NCBI GenBank assembly: GCA_003254885.1
Contig: QANT01006447.1
Coordinates: 44,376-108,375, forward strand
Direction: 5' to 3'
Source of the DNA: Purshia tridentata
Taxonomy: Eukaryota; Streptophyta; Magnoliopsida; Rosales; Rosaceae
DNA length: 64,000 nt
Made by a program: the position numbers and the translations under genes
Part shown: positions 60,010 to 64,000 of the stretch, piece after piece
How positions within the stretch are numbered: the first letter of the stretch is position 1
Layout of the letters: every line of letters starts with the position of its first letter
The notes under the pieces: model-generated
Seen by the model: only the letters and a program-made list of their open reading frames with translations
Told to the model about the DNA's origin: nothing
Database searches by the model: none

Positions 60010-60297
60010 AAAGCAAGGAGAAATGACAGTTGAAGCAGCCAACAAAAGAGGTGGCAGTAGAAGAGAGCTTCTCCCCTCCCCCAAAGGGGCCAAGCTCCAA
60101 AGCAGCCGAAGACGAAACAAGTAGAAAAATCGGTCCCAAAACGATCATTAATTGGTAAAGAGCAGGACTTTGAAACCCAACCGAGATTCTCAGATCACAA
60201 AAATCATGAGAAACGAATGGAGACTGCGAACAAGGTGCTGAAGGTTAATGCTCCATCGAGTGAGGAGCCACTTTCAAGATACTAGAAGATAAGAAAT

Positions 60298-60853
60298 CTG
60301 AAACAGAGAATGTAAAAGTCAGACATTACAATAATTATTTCCACTGGATAATAAGATCGTATACAGCACAAAGAGTGAATCAAATACAAATAAAAGTTCA
60401 CTTCATTTGACTTGAAATAAATTAATATATAAAAAAAAGAATCCATAACCTGTAAATAAATCCAATATACACACTAATTCATTGATGTAATTCTTACGCA
60501 TGCATAGCACCAAATGTAGGAATTATAGAGATTAATGCACTCTTAACTTATGAGGTCCAAAATATCATCCAAAATTAGATCATTCATATAAAATTATTGA
60601 GGACTTAATTACGAAACCCCCTCAATAACTAATCAGTAACGTAACACACCATAAATTCGAGTCACTGAAACTGAAAATTTTCAATTTTTGTGCCCCAAAC
60701 TCCAAAATCCTACAATACATTTAATTGGATCTCAGAGTAGAAAATTAAATACAAGATAGAAATGGCGATAATAAAGCAGAAAAAAAAAAGGGAACCGAAA
60801 ATGGTGAGCTATGGAAGAGCCGTAATCAGACGAGTTCGGAGGTAGAGACTCAC
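60298..60853 (-). other. Probable 5' UTR intron of the PI4K-gamma gene
   Basis: On the coding strand, CATTCTG is followed by GTGAGT at the 60853 end. A TGTTTCAG acceptor lies at the 60298 end. Removing these 556 bases leaves a leader with first exon at about 60854-61080. The assignment is inferred from splice-site quality and the lack of coding content. Confidence 0.55.
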
Positions 60854-61180
60854 CAGAATGTGAGATCTGGAAGAGGAACAATCCGAGTCGCTCCCAAACG
60901 ACAAGACGAACACGGCCGCTAAAACTCTAATAAGCCCTAAGCCCCTTGAAATTTGACAAAGAATCAAAGGCTTAATAACGGACCGAGTCCCGAAAGGTTG
61001 TCAAGGGAGGAGAGAGTCGACCGAGTTGAGTCACAAAACCCTCTCTATTTGTTCCTTCTTCTTCTTCTTCTTGCTCTCTGAGTCTGTGTCTGTGGCCTCT
61101 CCCTCTCAGAGTCTCGTTCTTTAACTGGGTGCGTAAGGTTGGGTTAAGAAACCAACTCTGGTTAGAAGGTGACCACCCTG

Positions 61181-61189
<9 letters not shown>

Positions 61190-61224
<35 letters not shown>
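61190..61224. repeat. (CT)n microsatellite
   Basis: About 17 CT units upstream of the PI4K-gamma gene (GA on its coding strand). Confidence 0.95.
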
Positions 61225-61226
<2 letters not shown>

Positions 61227-61654
61227 TACTGTCTGTGTGATTCGAAGACTCTAGAACACGTAATATGGGCCACTGGATCGGGGACGTTCTCTCTCCTGGG
61301 GAAGCGTGGGCCGTCCGATCGAAATGGGCCTTGGTGATCGAATTGGGGGAGCAATGGGCGATAGTGACGTGGAGATAAGAGACTGGGTGATGCCGTGGCA
61401 TTTGTCACCGTCAAACAGGTCGTGGCAGCGAATGGGAGTTTTTTGGGTTTAAGTAGTAATTAAATTTAGTATTTACGGCTTCTGTGCCGATCCGATCGAC
61501 GAATCTCTCGAGCCCACCTTTGACGCAACACTTGCTATTCAATATTCATTGGGCTTAAATGACCCCGACCCTGAAATAGGAAATACCAACGCTGCCCTTG
61601 ATAAGACAGTGTAATAAAATTCCCCTGCTTCATCATGAAATTTAGTGGGGCCAA

Positions 61655-61730
61655 GTAGGCTAAAAGAACAGTCGATTTTGGGTAGGCTAAAAGGACCGTT
61701 GATTTTGGGCAGGCTAATCCCACCGTTTGA
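61655..61730. repeat. 27-base tandem repeat, about 2.8 copies
   Basis: Units start at 61655, 61682 and 61709 with GTAGGCTAAAAG or GCAGGCTAAT and share GATTTTGG at their ends. The third copy is partial and diverged. Confidence 0.85.
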
Positions 61731-64000
61731 AGTGACTCAGAATTTAAAGATCACCTTGTGCCAAGAATTTAATTGTATTTGCTTTGTTATTTTCTATTAT
61801 ATTTAGTATAGTATAGATGGATATAGATGCTTGGTCTACTAGTTTATCATCAAATTGTCGAGTTCAAAATCTAAAAAATATCTTATCGCAAAATGGTTAA
61901 ACCTAATAAACCTGGTTTGTTAATTTCATATAAATTAATTACAATTTCGTTATTCTACTAAATCCAATCCAGCTAGGTGCATCTTCAATCCAAGAAAAAA
62001 CTCTTAGAATGAAAACTTAGCTTTTAAAAATTGTTTGTACAAAATTCAACTAAATCGAAAATTATTTTGTTATATTATTACTATAAATAAATATAAGATT
62101 AACTATTTTTATTCGATAACAATTATATAATCAAAAAAATTTCGATTTAGTTGAAATTTTCATAGAAGAATATTAATAGATACTCTAAAAAATGATTGAT
62201 TTGGATTATAAACCTACACTATATAAAAATATAGTTTTGAATTGATTAGTATGAGATCAACACAAAAAAGATTAATAAAATAATTTTTATTAAATAAAAA
62301 AACATAATCATCTATAAATAGAATTTGAAAAATTTTGAGCTCTCATAACAATATACACGTAAGTACATAAATACGACTTGCAATAATGCTGTCGAACCTC
62401 ATATATTTATTTATTTTTATTTTTTTACCTATTTATACTAATAAGACGTGCTCACAAGTCACAACTAGTATGTGAATTATTCAATTTGAGGACACACCAA
62501 CTATATATATTGGCTCTTAATTAATAAAACACAAATATATTTGTTATTTAGTGCACATTTGTTACTTGTGTGAGGTGACTTGGCACATATTGTTGATTTG
62601 TCTCTTAATAACTTAAATTTTTGAAATCTAATACTTCTAATATTAGTGTCAAAACTTAAATTTGAAAAAATATAAGTTCAAAAAATCTAATATATGTCTC
62701 TCACTTCTCATTTATCATATTAACCAATATAACGAGACTGCTTTTATTATCTATATTTATCAATTATCAAGGTGTAGTATTATGCGTGAGTTGATATTTA
62801 ATCATTGACGAACGACATATAGTGAAAGAAATAAAATCAGATAAGACGAAACAATAAAAGCCCAAAAACTAAAAGGAGAAGGAGATATATTAAAAAAAAA
62901 AATTGATAAAGTAGATGGTAGTATGAGCATCAACGATTTTAATATAACAAGATAAGTACAAAGAGTTAAAATAAAAAAATGGAAATAAAATTTTCCCTTG
63001 GGACCATGGGACCGGTAATATTAAAGCGACAATATTATGAAGTCTAATATTAAATAAGACACTGTAGACACTTTAGCCATAGGTATAGAATGGTTTAGAT
63101 TACACGGAGTTTAATTAACATTAATTGAATTAATTAATACTAATAGGCCGGGCACCTGAATAAAGAAGTGAGTATGTGGGAGACCGCACATGGGACGTTG
63201 AGGGCGGTCGCGGCTTAAGAGCTGTTAGCCTATATGCCACGTGGCATGACTGGAAGAGCTCATCAGATTCAGCCTCGTCAATGTTCATCATCATGCGGTC
63301 AACTAATCCCCAAAGACTGCAGCACTGTACACGTGATGCTGACCACTGACCATGCATGAAACCTGAAGCTAATTACTTTATCTAACCTGGCGGTATAATC
63401 CGAATTAATTAAGAAAATTTGTAATACAAGTTAAGTCGGGGAGGTAGATATTATCCGACATCCTGCATTATACTATGATTTTGTACCTTTTTTTTAGGGT
63501 AAGTTTCATAATATGTCAATTTCATCATTTATTTTGGATTTTTAAAAGAGTAAAAATGAAAGAAGATACCATAAACATAGAGAATAAGAAAGAGAAATGA
63601 TAGTGTGTAATTCTAACACTACATGGTATAATAAGTAGTGTTATTATGTGTAACTATATCATTACATAGTATAATAATATAATATTACTAATTTACGTAA
63701 ATTATATTACATTTAAAATTATTAACTTAAAAAATTTTAAATTCTAAAAATACATTTAAAATCGTATACTTATTATAATTTAAATAGATTAATAATACCA
63801 TGTTATCATGTCACATGACATTAAGATATCTTATATTTACATTTCATATATATTTCTCTCTTTTCTAACATGTAATTGTCATCTCTATTATCATTAATTT
63901 CTGATTTTTTTGTTTTATTTGTTTGTTTTTTTAAAATACCGAAATGCTATCGCATTGATTCCTTGTTTGACGATCAGGATGCAAATTTAATGCGATAAAA

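Larger units (their letters stand above)
60854..64000. other. PI4K leader/promoter, then AT-rich intergenic DNA
   Basis: The left part is the leader and promoter of the PI4K-gamma gene, with a long (CT)n tract at 61190-61224. A 27-base tandem repeat lies at 61655-61730. The rest is very AT-rich, with no open frame resembling a gene. Confidence 0.6.

Noticed and set aside
58167-60124. Plus-strand open frames up to 146 codons within the PI4K-gamma exon
   Set aside because: They are antisense shadows of a strongly supported kinase gene.
1-64000. CRISPR arrays, prokaryotic operons, prophage or plasmid features
   Set aside because: The split genes, plant protein families and microsatellites mark nuclear plant DNA. 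The only regular short repeats are microsatellites and the two small tandem repeats listed.
1-64000. tRNA, rRNA or microRNA genes
   Set aside because: I saw no paired A-box/B-box tRNA pattern, no rRNA-like stretch and no convincing long hairpin, but a manual read cannot exclude them.
1-64000. Intact transposons or retroviral-type elements
   Set aside because: I found no reverse transcriptase, integrase or transposase sequence and no long terminal repeats. Small non-autonomous elements remain possible in the AT-rich gaps.

Overview
This window is nuclear DNA from a flowering plant, almost certainly a eudicot. Non-coding DNA is AT-rich with many (GA/CT)n and (TA)n microsatellites. Coding exons are split by short GT-AG introns, and every protein I recognise is a plant family member. 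The species cannot be fixed from sequence alone. The gene content and UGT89 sequences look compatible with a rosid (perhaps Rosaceae), but that is a guess.

Layout: (1) 1-13 kb: a bHLH49-type transcription factor (+), an intronless DYW-class PPR RNA-editing protein (+), and a SAM-domain/peroxiredoxin-like-2 protein (-). (2) 14-22 kb: a PUB42-type U-box/ARM E3 ligase (-) and an AVT6-type amino-acid transporter (+). (3) 23-40 kb: three large minus-strand genes in a row: the phage-type organelle RNA polymerase (18 exons), plastid HSP90.5 (19 exons) and an ABHD17-like alpha/beta hydrolase. (4) 42.7-48 kb: a secreted RGF/GOLVEN peptide precursor (+), then a tandem pair of UGT89-type glycosyltransferases (+), the first broken by a 7-bp deletion in its PSPG box. 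(5) 49-60 kb: a P-class PPR gene (-), a Tag-type DNA glycosylase homologue (+) and a type II PI4-kinase gamma (-). (6) 61-64 kb: AT-rich intergenic DNA with no gene that I can see.

I rebuilt exon-intron structures by hand. For ten multi-exon genes the exons join in frame from ATG to stop; for the U-box gene only the 5' end is unresolved. From memory, the gene order resembles several Arabidopsis neighbourhoods: bHLH49, the 743-aa DYW PPR, PUB42 and RPOT1 (At1g68920-At1g68990); RGF3 next to HSP90.5 (At2g04025-At2g04030); and alpha/beta hydrolase, RGF2, PPR, Tag and PI4K-gamma (At1g13610-At1g13640). The window may therefore keep an ancestral order that Arabidopsis has split over several segments.

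The genes do not form one pathway. Four or five of about thirteen act in organelles: two PPR proteins, the organelle RNA polymerase, plastid HSP90 and possibly the peroxiredoxin-like protein. Others act in signalling (RGF peptide, PI4K-gamma, ABHD17-like, U-box ligase), transcription, transport and specialised metabolism (UGT89). I found no previously undescribed multi-gene system. The best leads are the RGF precursor, the broken/intact UGT89 pair with a copy-specific 3' segment, a Tag homologue with altered base-recognition residues and a GC-AG intron, the SAM/peroxiredoxin-like fusion, and the decapeptide-repeat tail of the hydrolase.
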